Shown: one piece after another, positions 52,413 through 61,800 of the stretch
Layout of the letters: each line of letters opens with the position of its first letter
How positions within the stretch are numbered: position 1 is the first letter of the stretch
Assembly: GCA_902500805.1 (NCBI GenBank)
Contig: CABVSA010000010.1
Span: forward strand, 1 to 64,000
Direction of reading: 5' to 3'
Origin: an uncultured Nitrospira sp.
GTDB taxonomy: Bacteria > Nitrospirota > Nitrospiria > Nitrospirales > Nitrospiraceae
Length of the DNA stretch: 64,000 bases
Made by a program: the position numbers and the translations under genes
Notes under the pieces: generated by a model
Database searches by the model: none
The model's input: the letters and a program-made list of their open reading frames with translations, nothing else
Told to the model about the DNA's origin: nothing

Positions 52413-53042
52413 TCATTCCGAGGGGTTGTAGGGACGATCTGGCGGTCGCATCGGCTCTGTGTTGCTCAGACTGAGATATTCCTTGAGGAATTGGTAGGCT
52501 TCCAACATCCGGCGTAGCTCTGGTTCAGAACGACGATCCCCGTTGTTGGCATCCGGATGAAGCTGCTTGGCCTTCGTCCTGAAGGATGCCGTCACATCCG
52601 CCAGCGAGCTCCCAAACTCAACCCCCATGATGGCATAGGCATCCACCGCGTTGTTTACCCCGGTCGGATTCTCCGACAAGGGTCCCGATCCGCTGGCGGC
52701 TTTCAACATGTCGGCCAGACTCACCCGCTTGCGCCGCCGCCGCGGGCGTTCCCGAATTTCACTGTCAAACTCATCCCAGCGATCCTCGACGAACTCCAAC
52801 CGTGACTCCAACCGCATGGCGCCGCTCAGATCCCGAATGACCTCCAACTCTTCTTCAATTTCGACCAGCGACTTGATGACCTCCTCCAGGCCATGTTCCA
52901 CCTGAAAAAACCCGTCTACCCGTTCCTCCATCATGGTCTCGACCGCCACGTCCAGACTCTCCTCGGTTTTTGTGCGCAAGGACCCGATCCGCTTTTGCAT
53001 CCCTGTTCGGAACTTCAAAAATTTGGCGGTTGAGAACGGCAT
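52413..53042 (-). CDS. J-domain protein
   Basis: A 209-residue protein. The N-terminal 100 residues form a long, acidic coiled-coil-like region (VEHGLEEVIKSLVEIEEELEVIRDL). A C-terminal J-like domain at about 128-195 contains DAYAIMGVEFGSSLADVTASF and the Hsp70-activating HPD in KQLHPDANNGD. It should recruit an Hsp70, probably DnaK, to an unidentified client; the coiled coil may select the client. GGGAG precedes the ATG by four bases. It is close to rnd (13 bases) on the same strand. Confidence 0.85.
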   Translation of the reverse strand: MPFSTAKFLKFRTGMQKRIGSLRTKTEESLDVAVETMMEERVDGFFQVEHGLEEVIKSLVEIEEELEVIRDLSGAMRLESRLEFVEDRWDEFDSEIRERPRRRRKRVSLADMLKAASGSGPLSENPTGVNNAVDAYAIMGVEFGSSLADVTASFRTKAKQLHPDANNGDRRSEPELRRMLEAYQFLKEYLSLSNTEPMRPPDRPYNPSE

Positions 53043-53144
53043 GACACTCCCTTGATTTCCAAGGGGTGCATTCTACCACAGCGGATGCGCCGGTCTGAAG
53101 GCTCAAGAAACCTTGCAAAACCAGCCCGATAGAAGAATACGACA

Positions 53145-54593
53145 CTAATCAGGGAGGGGTGGCTCATCCGCTCGTGCCCGTCTTCTGGCGACGCCGCTCG
53201 CACGTGCTGCGGCCGCCACGGCCCGCGCAACCTGGGGAACGACTTCCTTGTCGAAGACGCTGGGAATAATATAATCCTCACCGAGCGTATGCTCCGGAAT
53301 CACATGGGCGATGGCCTGGGCCGCCGCCAACTTCATCGCCTCGTTGATCTCGCTCGCCTGCACATCGAGCGCCCCTCGAAAGATCCCCGGAAAGGCCAGT
53401 GCATTGTTGATCTGGTTCGGATAATCCGAGCGTCCCGTGGCAAAGATCGCGCTGTGGGCGCTGCCGACTTCCGGAGGCACTTCGGGATCCGGGTTTGCCA
53501 ACGCAAAGACGATTCGATCCGGCACCATCAAATCGAGATCGTCCGCCGTCACCACGTTACCGACAGACAGTCCGATAAAGACATCGGCACCTCTTAACGC
53601 ATCACGCAACGTGCCCTTCGGATGGTCCCTGGTCAAACAGGCACGAAGATCGGCTCGGCATGCTCGAAGTTGCTCAGCTTCCCCGAGGAGGATGATCCCC
53701 TCCTTGTCACAACCCAGTACATGCGCCGCACCGGCCGCCAGCAAGATGCGACAACAGGCCGTACCAGCTGCACCAAGCCCATTGACAACGATCCGAACCT
53801 GATCCAATTGCTTGCCCGTCACCCGGAGCGCGTTCGTCAACGCTGCGAGCAATACCACGGCCGTGCCATGCTGATCGTCATGCATCACAGGGATATCGAG
53901 GATTTGCTTTAACTTCTGTTCAATTTCAAAGCAACGCGGTGCGCTGATGTCTTCCAAATTAATCCCGCCAAACCCAGGGGCAATACCCTGGACGATTCGA
54001 ACAATGGCATCCGGCTCTTGCGTACTCACACAAATGGGCCAGGCATCGATCCCGGCAAGCTCTTTAAACAGCATCACCTTGCCTTCCATGACCGGAAGCG
54101 CCGCCTCCGGACCAAGATTCCCAAGCCCCAGTACAGCCGATCCATCCGAGACAACCGCGACAGTATTGCCCTTGCTCGTAAAGGTATACACTTTGGACTT
54201 TTCTTTCGCGATGGCCTGAGAAACCCGTCCCACTCCCGGCGTATAGACCATTGACAGCACATTTCTGGTACTGATCGGCACTTTACTCTCCACCCGAATC
54301 TTGCCACCAAGATGAAGGAGGAAAATCCGGTCGGAAGCCGATAGTACGGTGACATCGGGCAACGCATTCAACCGTGCCAAAACCTTTTCACCATGTTCTT
54401 CATTCTGGACGTCGAACGTAATGTCCCGCACCATGCGCGTCTTGGTCGCCGACACCAGGTCGACCGCTCCGAGATTCGCCTGTTCCTCCGCTAACAGCGC
54501 CGCAACGTGTGCAAAGATTCCTGGTTTATTCGCCAGCTCCAGTCGAACCGTCAAGCGGTAGTTCGAATATGGGCCAATCTCACTCAGAGACAC
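53145..54593 (-). CDS. NAD(P)-dependent malic enzyme with N-terminal ACT domain
   Basis: A 482-residue protein. An ACT regulatory domain (YRLTVRLELANKPGIFAHVA, about 10-80) precedes a malic enzyme: VYTPGVGRVSQAIA, DGSAVLGLGNLGPEAALPVMEGK, EDISAPRCFEIE, VMHDDQHGTAVV and the nucleotide motif VVNGLGAAGTAC. It oxidatively decarboxylates malate to pyruvate (reverse possible), balancing C4/C3 pools with the pycAB product. The ACT domain suggests allosteric control by an amino acid. GTG 54593 is preferred since GGGAGG lies six bases upstream; ATG 54629 is in frame but has no such sequence. Confidence 0.9.
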   Translation of the reverse strand: MSLSEIGPYSNYRLTVRLELANKPGIFAHVAALLAEEQANLGAVDLVSATKTRMVRDITFDVQNEEHGEKVLARLNALPDVTVLSASDRIFLLHLGGKIRVESKVPISTRNVLSMVYTPGVGRVSQAIAKEKSKVYTFTSKGNTVAVVSDGSAVLGLGNLGPEAALPVMEGKVMLFKELAGIDAWPICVSTQEPDAIVRIVQGIAPGFGGINLEDISAPRCFEIEQKLKQILDIPVMHDDQHGTAVVLLAALTNALRVTGKQLDQVRIVVNGLGAAGTACCRILLAAGAAHVLGCDKEGIILLGEAEQLRACRADLRACLTRDHPKGTLRDALRGADVFIGLSVGNVVTADDLDLMVPDRIVFALANPDPEVPPEVGSAHSAIFATGRSDYPNQINNALAFPGIFRGALDVQASEINEAMKLAAAQAIAHVIPEHTLGEDYIIPSVFDKEVVPQVARAVAAAARASGVARRRARADEPPLPD

Positions 54594-54672
54594 CGTGGTC
54601 CTCCCCTTCCTCTTGATGAAGCCTACCATAAACCGGTCGTTCGTGAACCCGAACCCTCTATCTGGTACAAGG

Positions 54673-54774
54673 CTTTCAGGTTGCTGGTTTCACGTTGCAT
54701 GGGAGGACTCCCCCGGAACTTGAAACAAGAAACCAAAAACTGAGTGACGAAATACGCTTCACACTTCACGAGAG
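54673..54774. repeat. GTTTC/GAAAC hairpin repeat, copy g
   Basis: CAGGTTGCTGGTTTCACGTT (54678-54697) and GGAACTTGAAACAAGAAACC (54715-54734) are the arms, with GTTGCATGGGAGGACTCCCC between. The core is closely similar to copy a at 31035. The reiterated TACGCTTCACACTTCACGAG follows. Confidence 0.7.
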
Positions 54775-54835
54775 ACATTTTGCCCGCGTCTCATCTCCGT
54801 TGACGCTCTTCTCGTCACGGTGCTAGGTTGAGCCT

Positions 54836-57800
54836 ATGTCATCGTCTTCCACAACTGGCAAGCCAAATCGGCTCATCCACGAAACAAGCCCCTACCTGCT
54901 TCAACATGCCTACAACCCGGTTGACTGGTATCCCTGGGGACCAGAAGCTCTCCAGCTTGCGAAAGAGAAGAAGCGTCCCATTCTCCTCTCGATCGGGTAC
55001 TCTGCCTGCCACTGGTGCCATGTCATGGAACGGGAGTCATTCGAGAACCAGACCATTGCAGAACTCATGAATCGGTGGTTTGTCTGCGTCAAGGTCGACC
55101 GGGAAGAGCGACCTGATCTCGATGAGATCTATATGGCTGCCACTGTCGCCATGAATCATGGGCAAGGTGGGTGGCCGATGACCGTCTTTCTGACACCGGA
55201 GCAGCAACCGTTTTTTGCCGGCACGTACTTTCCCCCTGAAGACCGTTGGGGGCGGCCCGGCTTCGGCTCCGTGTTGAAGAAGATTGCCGACTATTGGGAG
55301 ACACACCCCTCAGAGGTCCTGGAGCAAGCCAAAGAGTTGACCGCCCAATTGCAAGGCTCACGGCAGCACATCTCTCCTGTCTCGATCAGTGAAGCAGTCA
55401 TGGAAGAGGTGGTGACTCAGTTCAAAGACGAGTTCGACGAAACCCATGGCGGATTCGGAACAGCGCCGAAGTTTCCCCCCGCCATGGGATTATCATTACT
55501 CCTTCGCAGCCATCGACGATCGGGCGATGCTCACACACTTGCCATGGTCACCAAGACCCTCGATATGATGGCAGCCGGTGGGATCTACGACCATATCGGT
55601 GGCGGTTTCGCGCGTTACTCGACGGATGCCCGATGGCTGATCCCTCATTTTGAAAAGATGCTCTACGACAACGCGCTGCTGGCACGTGTGTATGTCGAAG
55701 CCTACCAAGTCACCAAGACGCCACGCTATCGCGACGTGGCGACTGATGTGCTGAATTATATCTGCCGTGAAATGACCGGGCCTGAAGGGGGATTTTACTC
55801 CTCGACTGATGCCGACTCAGAAGGCGTGGAAGGAAAGTTTTTCGTCTGGACTCCGACTCAGGTCCAGGAGGTGCTCCAGAACGACGAAGACAGTCGGCGA
55901 TTGTGCGCCTTGTACGACATCACGAAATCAGGCAATTGGGAACACACCAGCATCCCCAATCGTCTCCAACCCATTGAGGAAGTGGCGAGACAACTCCAGC
56001 TCACACCAGATGAGCTACTGAATACCGCCTCACGGGTGAAGCCCCTGCTGTATGAAGCCAGGCGGCAGCGTGTCCCTCCCGGACTTGATGACAAGATCAT
56101 CACCTCATGGAACGGGATGATGCTCTCGGCCATGGCTGAAGCCGCGCGAGTCTTTGTCGACGTTCGATATCTCCGTCAGGCTACCCAGACAGCCGACTAC
56201 TTACTCCGACACCATGCCAAGCCCGATGGACGCCTCTTCCGCACCTCACGAGCCGGTCGCGCACATCTCGACGCCTATCTGGAAGACTATGCCTACCTGG
56301 CCGAAGGCCTGGTGGATCTCTACGAAGCCGGCGCCGATGAATCCTATCTCCATGCCGCTGCACAATTAGCCGACCACCTCATGACGGATTTTCTGGACGA
56401 GGAGCAGGGCGGATTCTTCACCACGGCGAAACAGCACGAAGCACTCATCCTGCGCCACCGTGAGGGGACAGACAGTGCGACGCCAAGCGCCAACGCGGTG
56501 GCAGCATCTGCCCTAGCTCGACTGTCCTTTCACTTTGATCGAGACGACTGGCGCCGCGCCGCGACCGCCGCAATACGAGCCTACGGCCGGCAGATGACCC
56601 GCTATCCCCGCGCATTTGCCAAGAGTCTTGCGGTCGTTGACTTTTTGACCGAAGGTCCGGTGGAACTGGCTCTTATCGGTAATGCCGTGCAGGGATCGCT
56701 CAGCTCGCTTCAACAGGCCGTGGCCCAATGCTATCTGCCCAATCGCATTATCGCGGTAAGCTCACCATCGACACCGTCATCCTTGCCTCTTTTGAAAGAC
56801 AGGGCAACCGTTTCCGGTATGCCCAGCCTCTACATTTGCCGAAATTACACCTGCCGACAGCCGATCACGGATCCTCGTCTTGTGACGGAGGCCTTACAAA
56901 CCGATCAGTCCACCTCCTTGAACTTGCAGAATGAACCAAGGATGCTGAGCGGCACCCTGCTGCCTGGACAAGCGACCACACAGGGTACAGCGACTTACGC
57001 ATCCCGTGTACTGTTGCGGAGCGGACAGGCTCATCTGGCACAGGGGCTGACACCCCTCGGTACGACAGGCCTCACCACGACAAGGATTGGGTTCGGCACC
57101 TATCGGGTCGACACCCAGCATGCTGAGCATCGGGCTGCTCTCATACAGGCTCTACGAACCTCGTGCAACCTTATCGACACCTCTACAAACTACACGGACG
57201 GAGACAGCGAACGGTTGGTGGGCTCCGTGCTGGCTGAACTTGTTGCATCCGGTGAGGTTCAGCGCAATGAGATCATCGTGATCTCAAAAATTGGGTACCT
57301 CCAAGGACAGAATCTGAAGATCGCCGAAGCGAAGGAAAAGACTGGGCACCCGTACCCCGACGTGGTGAAGTACGGGGACGGGATTTGGCATTGCATTCAT
57401 CCGGAATTCTTGGCGGACCAGCTGACATCCTCACTCGATCGCCTTGGGCTGACTACGCTCGACGTCTGCCTGCTTCATAACCCGGAATATTTTCTCTTGG
57501 AGGCTCTGCATCGCGGCGTTGCAGATATCGAGAAGCTGCGTACCGAGTTCTACGATCGCCTGCAGCGAGCCTTTGCCTATTTTGAGACCCAGGTGGCGGC
57601 TGGACGCCTTCAACACTATGGTGTATCCTCGAACACGATCGCATCGTCCGCCGATGATCCAGAAGGGACATCCCTCTCGCTCATGGTGCAAGCAGCTGAA
57701 AAAGCCGCACGTTCCCTCGGGGCATCTCCCCATCACTTTCAGGTCGTACAGTGCCCGATGAATCTCTTCGAATCAGGGCCAGCCACACGAGCCAATACAG

Positions 57801-58516
57801 GCCCATTATGCGCACAGACCGTTCTTGCCTATGCCCGTCAGCACAACATTGCCGTGCTGGTGAATCGGCCGCTGAACGCCATGGTGGCACGAAACAAGAT
57901 GATCCGACTCGCAGAACTTCCCCTTGAGGACACATCGATTGCGCTCGCTCAGCAACTGAGCACCATCGAGGCACTTGAGCAGGAATACCGAGCCTCCCTG
58001 GCCCCACAGATCCAATCGACTGGAACTGAGATGTCGCCGAGCGACTATTTCAAGTGGGCCGGGGAGCTGCGCGGTATCCTTCCACAGATCCAAGGGCTCG
58101 AACATTGGGAACAGCTTGAGCATCACATGATTGCTCCCCGAGTGAATCAGATTCTCCAACTGCTTTCGCGCCAGCTCTCCGGGACCACTGCTGAGCAGTG
58201 GGAGCACTGGCGGCAACGCTATATTCCTGAGTTCCTGACTCTTCTCCGTGCATTCAGACATGAAGCAACCCTGCGGAGTCGAGCCCAGACCGAACAAATC
58301 ACCCGCGCCATTGGCCCGCTCTTGCCGGACGCACCGCGCGCCACCTCTCTCTCCCAGAACATGCTCTGGATACTCAGCAGCACACCTGGAGTGACCTGCG
58401 TCCTCAACGGCATGCGAACGCCATCGTATGTTGAAGATTCATTAGCCGTCTTGAACTGGACACCGATCAGCGAGCCCAGGCCGATCTATGAAGCCGCACA
58501 CGCACTCCTTCAGTGA
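54836..58516 (+). CDS. DUF255/thioredoxin-like N-acylglucosamine-epimerase-fold protein fused to aldo-keto reductase
   Basis: A 1226-residue fusion. Residues 1-735 match the YyaL/SSP411 (SPATA20) family: the thioredoxin-like start [20 protein letters not shown] and CHWC at 58-61, then a six-hairpin (alpha/alpha) barrel including [15 protein letters not shown] and [20 protein letters not shown]. Residues about 738-1226 are an aldo-keto reductase: [24 protein letters not shown] (catalytic Asp and Tyr), ISKIGY (Lys) and CLLHNPE (His), so the AKR tetrad is present. The two families are normally separate. AKR members reduce carbonyls with NADPH; the first domain's role is unsettled. No signal peptide; cytoplasmic. 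Confidence 0.9.
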   Translation: MSSSSTTGKPNRLIHETSPYLLQHAYNPVDWYPWGPEALQLAKEKKRPILLSIGYSACHWCHVMERESFENQTIAELMNRWFVCVKVDREERPDLDEIYMAATVAMNHGQGGWPMTVFLTPEQQPFFAGTYFPPEDRWGRPGFGSVLKKIADYWETHPSEVLEQAKELTAQLQGSRQHISPVSISEAVMEEVVTQFKDEFDETHGGFGTAPKFPPAMGLSLLLRSHRRSGDAHTLAMVTKTLDMMAAGGIYDHIGGGFARYSTDARWLIPHFEKMLYDNALLARVYVEAYQVTKTPRYRDVATDVLNYICREMTGPEGGFYSSTDADSEGVEGKFFVWTPTQVQEVLQNDEDSRRLCALYDITKSGNWEHTSIPNRLQPIEEVARQLQLTPDELLNTASRVKPLLYEARRQRVPPGLDDKIITSWNGMMLSAMAEAARVFVDVRYLRQATQTADYLLRHHAKPDGRLFRTSRAGRAHLDAYLEDYAYLAEGLVDLYEAGADESYLHAAAQLADHLMTDFLDEEQGGFFTTAKQHEALILRHREGTDSATPSANAVAASALARLSFHFDRDDWRRAATAAIRAYGRQMTRYPRAFAKSLAVVDFLTEGPVELALIGNAVQGSLSSLQQAVAQCYLPNRIIAVSSPSTPSSLPLLKDRATVSGMPSLYICRNYTCRQPITDPRLVTEALQTDQSTSLNLQNEPRMLSGTLLPGQATTQGTATYASRVLLRSGQAHLAQGLTPLGTTGLTTTRIGFGTYRVDTQHAEHRAALIQALRTSCNLIDTSTNYTDGDSERLVGSVLAELVASGEVQRNEIIVISKIGYLQGQNLKIAEAKEKTGHPYPDVVKYGDGIWHCIHPEFLADQLTSSLDRLGLTTLDVCLLHNPEYFLLEALHRGVADIEKLRTEFYDRLQRAFAYFETQVAAGRLQHYGVSSNTIASSADDPEGTSLSLMVQAAEKAARSLGASPHHFQVVQCPMNLFESGPATRANTGPLCAQTVLAYARQHNIAVLVNRPLNAMVARNKMIRLAELPLEDTSIALAQQLSTIEALEQEYRASLAPQIQSTGTEMSPSDYFKWAGELRGILPQIQGLEHWEQLEHHMIAPRVNQILQLLSRQLSGTTAEQWEHWRQRYIPEFLTLLRAFRHEATLRSRAQTEQITRAIGPLLPDAPRATSLSQNMLWILSSTPGVTCVLNGMRTPSYVEDSLAVLNWTPISEPRPIYEAAHALLQ

Positions 58517-58549
58517 CGGTCGGCATGCCCTTCACTCAAAGGCAGACCT

Positions 58550-59116
58550 ATGACACCGGTACGCAGTGTAACGCTCGTCAGTCTCTTCGGCCTGACCGTT
58601 CTGCTGATGCATGGATGTTCTTCTAAATCGGGCTCCCTCATTGGACAAGATCTGCGTGGGCAGGAAGAACGGATCGCTGAACCAGCGATTAAGGAGATCC
58701 CTCCGAATGATGCCCACCTCACCGGCTCACGTACACATCCTGCCATGCAGTCCGAACTGACGGCACGAAACGCCACCGGCTTCGATTCTGGAATGTTGGC
58801 TGACATCTTGTTTGATTTTGATCAAGAGGCAATCCAAGGGGATGCCCTACAAGCCTTGGAGTCCAATGCGAAACAGCTGCAGCAAGACAGCATCACCCAC
58901 CTCATCTTGGAGGGACGAGGCGATGACATCGGCACATCCGCCTACAATCTCGTGCTGGGCGAGCGTCGGGCCAAGAACGTCAAGTCCTCTCTTCGGCGAC
59001 TCGGTGTCTTGATAGACGTTTCAACGACCAGCTATGGGAAGGATCGTCCGCTCTGCTTCGAACACAACAACGAGTGTCGACAGAAAAATCGAAGTGTTCA
59101 TCTGGTCGTTCAGTAG
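58550..59116 (+). CDS. OmpA/Pal-like peptidoglycan-binding lipoprotein
   Basis: A 188-residue protein with a lipoprotein signal (LVSLFGLTVLLMHGC) and a C-terminal OmpA/Pal domain at about 80-185: DILFDFDQEAIQ, LILEGRGDDIGTSAYNLVLGE, RRAKNVKSSLRRLGV and SVHLVV. Such domains bind peptidoglycan. Position of the consensus 'E-G-H-A/C-D' His is GRGDD here, a small change. It should tether the outer membrane to the wall. It begins 34 bases after the fusion gene and may be co-transcribed with it. Confidence 0.85.
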   Translation: MTPVRSVTLVSLFGLTVLLMHGCSSKSGSLIGQDLRGQEERIAEPAIKEIPPNDAHLTGSRTHPAMQSELTARNATGFDSGMLADILFDFDQEAIQGDALQALESNAKQLQQDSITHLILEGRGDDIGTSAYNLVLGERRAKNVKSSLRRLGVLIDVSTTSYGKDRPLCFEHNNECRQKNRSVHLVVQ

Positions 59117-59245
59117 GCCATCAGATAGGACTGCGCCACGCTGGTAGATTCTCTCGCAGTTGTCACACATTGTTCACACTCTCCTTCTTGACAGACCGCT
59201 TGTGGTTCATTAAGGTCCCTACTAGCCTGCAGAAAAGGTCGTATC

Positions 59246-60799
59246 GTGTCCAAGCTCGCCGTCATCGATATCGGAACGAATTCCATTCACATGGTGCTGG
59301 CAGAGATTCTGCCTGATGCCAGCTTCAAGATTCTGGATCGGTTCAAGGACATGACCCGCTTGGGCAACGGTGTGTTCGCCACCAAACGCCTTTCCGACGA
59401 GTCCATGGCACGCGCGATGAACGTACTCAAGACATTGGTCACGCTTGCCCGCAACAAGGGGTTCGAACGTATCATCGCCGTGGCAACCAGCGCAGTGCGT
59501 GAATCCCAAAATGGTGGCGAGTTTGTTGCGATGATTCTGGAACAGATCGGCTTGCGAGTACGTGTGATCAGCGGGGTGGAAGAGGCCCGGCTCATCTTTC
59601 TCGGCGTCAAGCACAGTATCGCCCTCCCGGACGGACCGACGTTGGTCGTTGATATCGGCGGCGGATCGGTCGAGTTGATCGTGGGGAATCGAGACGGCCT
59701 GATACACGGCACCAGCCTCAAACTGGGGGCAATCCGGCTCACCGAGCAATGCCTTCCAAAGACGCCGCCATCGCAATCCATGATGCGCGAGCTCGAAACC
59801 GTCGTGACAACTCACCTCCGTGATGTCTTTGGATCTTTTAAGATGAAGAAGTTTCACTCACTCGTTGCCACCTCAGGCATGGCCGGCAACGTGGGCGAGG
59901 TCGTCCATCTCCGTCAAACGGGTCGCCCGCTGCCACAACACAACCTGGCAACTGTGCTCTTGAAGCATATCCGCAGCCTTGAAGCTGAGCTGGCCCGTTC
60001 ATCGGTGAAAGACCGCTTGACGATTCCAGGTCTGGATCCCAAACGAGTTGATACCTTGTTGCCTACGACCGTCGTGCTGCGATGTCTGCTCGAACTATCC
60101 GGCCTTCAGGAGATCACGCTCTGTGACAAGGCTATTCGAGAAGGAATCATCTATGACTTTATCGCCCGCCATCGCGAAGGGTTGAAGGCCGAACAGGATT
60201 TTCCTGACATCCGCCGCCGGAACGTGATCGGTCTAGCTCGTCGCTGCCATGCCCCAGAAGGCCATTCGCTCCATGTGGCCGGTTTGGCCTTGCAGCTGTT
60301 TGACCAAACCAAACGCGAGCATCACCTTGGAGAACAGGCTCGTACCTGGCTCGAATATGCCGCCATCCTGCACGACGTGGGGTATCACATCAATCCCAGG
60401 CAACATCACAAACACGCGTACTATCTCATCAAACACAGCGATCTTGGTGGATTGACGGCTGAGGATATTGATGTGGTCGCCAATATCGCCCGCTACCACC
60501 GACGAGCCTTGCCAACGTTCAAACACGAAGAATTCAACGGCCTGCCGCCTCGCCTCCAACGCACCGTCAAGATCCTCGCCTCACTGTTACGAATCGCGGA
60601 CGGACTTGACCGGACGCATTTCTCTCTGGTCCAACGCGTGCAGCTCAAGCTTGGAAAGCTGATTACCATTGACGTACACCTCACGGGCGATGCAGAGATG
60701 GAACTCTGGGCCGCAAAGAACCGGGCCGATCTCTTCGAACAGGTTTTCCGCCGGCGTGTTCAGGTCACCGGCGTGCCGATGGAACCAAAGAAATCATGA
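59246..60799 (+). CDS. Ppx/GppA phosphatase with HD-type domain
   Basis: A 517-residue exopolyphosphatase/guanosine pentaphosphatase family protein. The N-terminal Ppx/GppA domain has LAVIDIGTNSIHMVLAEI, VVDIGGGSVELIVGN and SLKLGAIRLTEQCLP; the C-terminal part is HD-like (ILHDVGYHINPRQHHKHA, then RIADGLDRTH). It hydrolyses polyphosphate or pppGpp. The start is GTG 59246, preceded by AAGG. The gene follows the OmpA-like gene after 130 bases. The specific substrate cannot be set by sequence alone. Confidence 0.9.
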   Translation: MSKLAVIDIGTNSIHMVLAEILPDASFKILDRFKDMTRLGNGVFATKRLSDESMARAMNVLKTLVTLARNKGFERIIAVATSAVRESQNGGEFVAMILEQIGLRVRVISGVEEARLIFLGVKHSIALPDGPTLVVDIGGGSVELIVGNRDGLIHGTSLKLGAIRLTEQCLPKTPPSQSMMRELETVVTTHLRDVFGSFKMKKFHSLVATSGMAGNVGEVVHLRQTGRPLPQHNLATVLLKHIRSLEAELARSSVKDRLTIPGLDPKRVDTLLPTTVVLRCLLELSGLQEITLCDKAIREGIIYDFIARHREGLKAEQDFPDIRRRNVIGLARRCHAPEGHSLHVAGLALQLFDQTKREHHLGEQARTWLEYAAILHDVGYHINPRQHHKHAYYLIKHSDLGGLTAEDIDVVANIARYHRRALPTFKHEEFNGLPPRLQRTVKILASLLRIADGLDRTHFSLVQRVQLKLGKLITIDVHLTGDAEMELWAAKNRADLFEQVFRRRVQVTGVPMEPKKS

Positions 60800-61333
60800 C
60801 AGAGCCCCCCACTGTTAACGCTGCACCGCACCTATGGTCACTCCCAAGGTTATACCTTGCTGAATAGGCCCAACCTACCACCTTACGTCACATATGCCTC
60901 CAAGCGATCAAAACGGTCCAACCTTCGGCCGGCAGCGGATCCACTCTTATCCGGTTGACACCGTTCGTTCGTGATGGACGTGTGAAAACGGTCTTTGAAC
61001 GACCACATCTTGATGGAACCGAGATGCACGTGGTGCCGACAGACTCCAGTCGGACTCCGCCAATACCACACACCGGCTGAGGCAACTGACATCCTCGATA
61101 CGCTTTAGGGATGCAGAGGGGAGACAACGGTTTAGCAGACTTCAGCGATATTGCTCATGATCGTCCAGGAGCGTCAGCGCATTCTTCTGGAGACACTCCT
61201 GTGAGACCTACCCACATTGGCCTGGAATCAAGCATTCCCGCTCGTCGATGATCTCAGCCGCAGGAAACTCATCAGCCGGCAACGGCGAGGATTTGACGAC
61301 GAACTGAGAGCCCCTACCAAATATGCCCAGGCC
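60800..61333. other. gene-free stretch between ppx-like and TPR genes
   Basis: No gene I can support: frames are short, without ribosome binding sites or family motifs. A minor 210-base frame on the minus strand is not convincing. No repeat of the families listed here is visible. Confidence 0.5.
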
Positions 61334-61762
61334 TTAGGTCTTCTTCGTAACAACAGCCGGACGTCTGATACTTAGGCATTCAATCCGCTCTGCCACATCC
61401 CGATAGTCCGGATCTTCCCGTCGAATCCACCGATAGGCCTCAAGTGTTTCCGCAATACGCCCTAATGATTCCAGCGTGCGACCAAGAACATAGAGGATCT
61501 GCACGGTTTCCTTTGATGAGGCCGTCGTTACATTCAACGCCTTTTGAAACGCCGGGACAGCCTCTTCATAGCAACCAGCCAGTTTATAGCACAGTCCGAT
61601 CTGTGCATACGCCTTCAATACCAATGCGGCTTCGACAGCAGCCATTTCAAACTGCTCGATCGCAGCCTTATGCAGTCCAGCCTGTTTGAGCGCAAGGCCT
61701 CGCTCATAGCGCTCTGCGGGACTGACGGACAGATCGGAGATATCCTGTGATGAATCAGACAT
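61334..61762 (-). CDS. tetratricopeptide repeat protein
   Basis: A 142-residue TPR protein with about three helix-pair repeats (AERYERGLALKQAGLHKAAIEQF, LKAYAQIGLCYKLAGCYEEAVPAF, LYVLGRTLESLGRIAETLEAY). It closely resembles the C-terminal TPR region of the ExeA-like ATPase encoded directly upstream (61801-63207), including the LYVLGRTLES / LYCLGRSLES and YRDVAxR endings. It probably serves as a protein-binding partner in the same locus. No signal peptide or transmembrane helix is seen. The two genes are 38 bases apart on the same strand. Confidence 0.85.
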   Translation of the reverse strand: MSDSSQDISDLSVSPAERYERGLALKQAGLHKAAIEQFEMAAVEAALVLKAYAQIGLCYKLAGCYEEAVPAFQKALNVTTASSKETVQILYVLGRTLESLGRIAETLEAYRWIRREDPDYRDVAERIECLSIRRPAVVTKKT

Positions 61763-61800
61763 GAAGGTCTTCGAGGATCACACTGAATGGTGGAACACAA

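Noticed and set aside
37679-54774. CRISPR array from the GTTTC-rich repeats
   Set aside because: Repeats are irregular, not evenly spaced by unique spacers, and each site is a single hairpin.
60883-61127. Two minus-strand frames in the gene-free stretch near 61 kb
   Set aside because: Overlapping frames, no start signal and no conserved motif.
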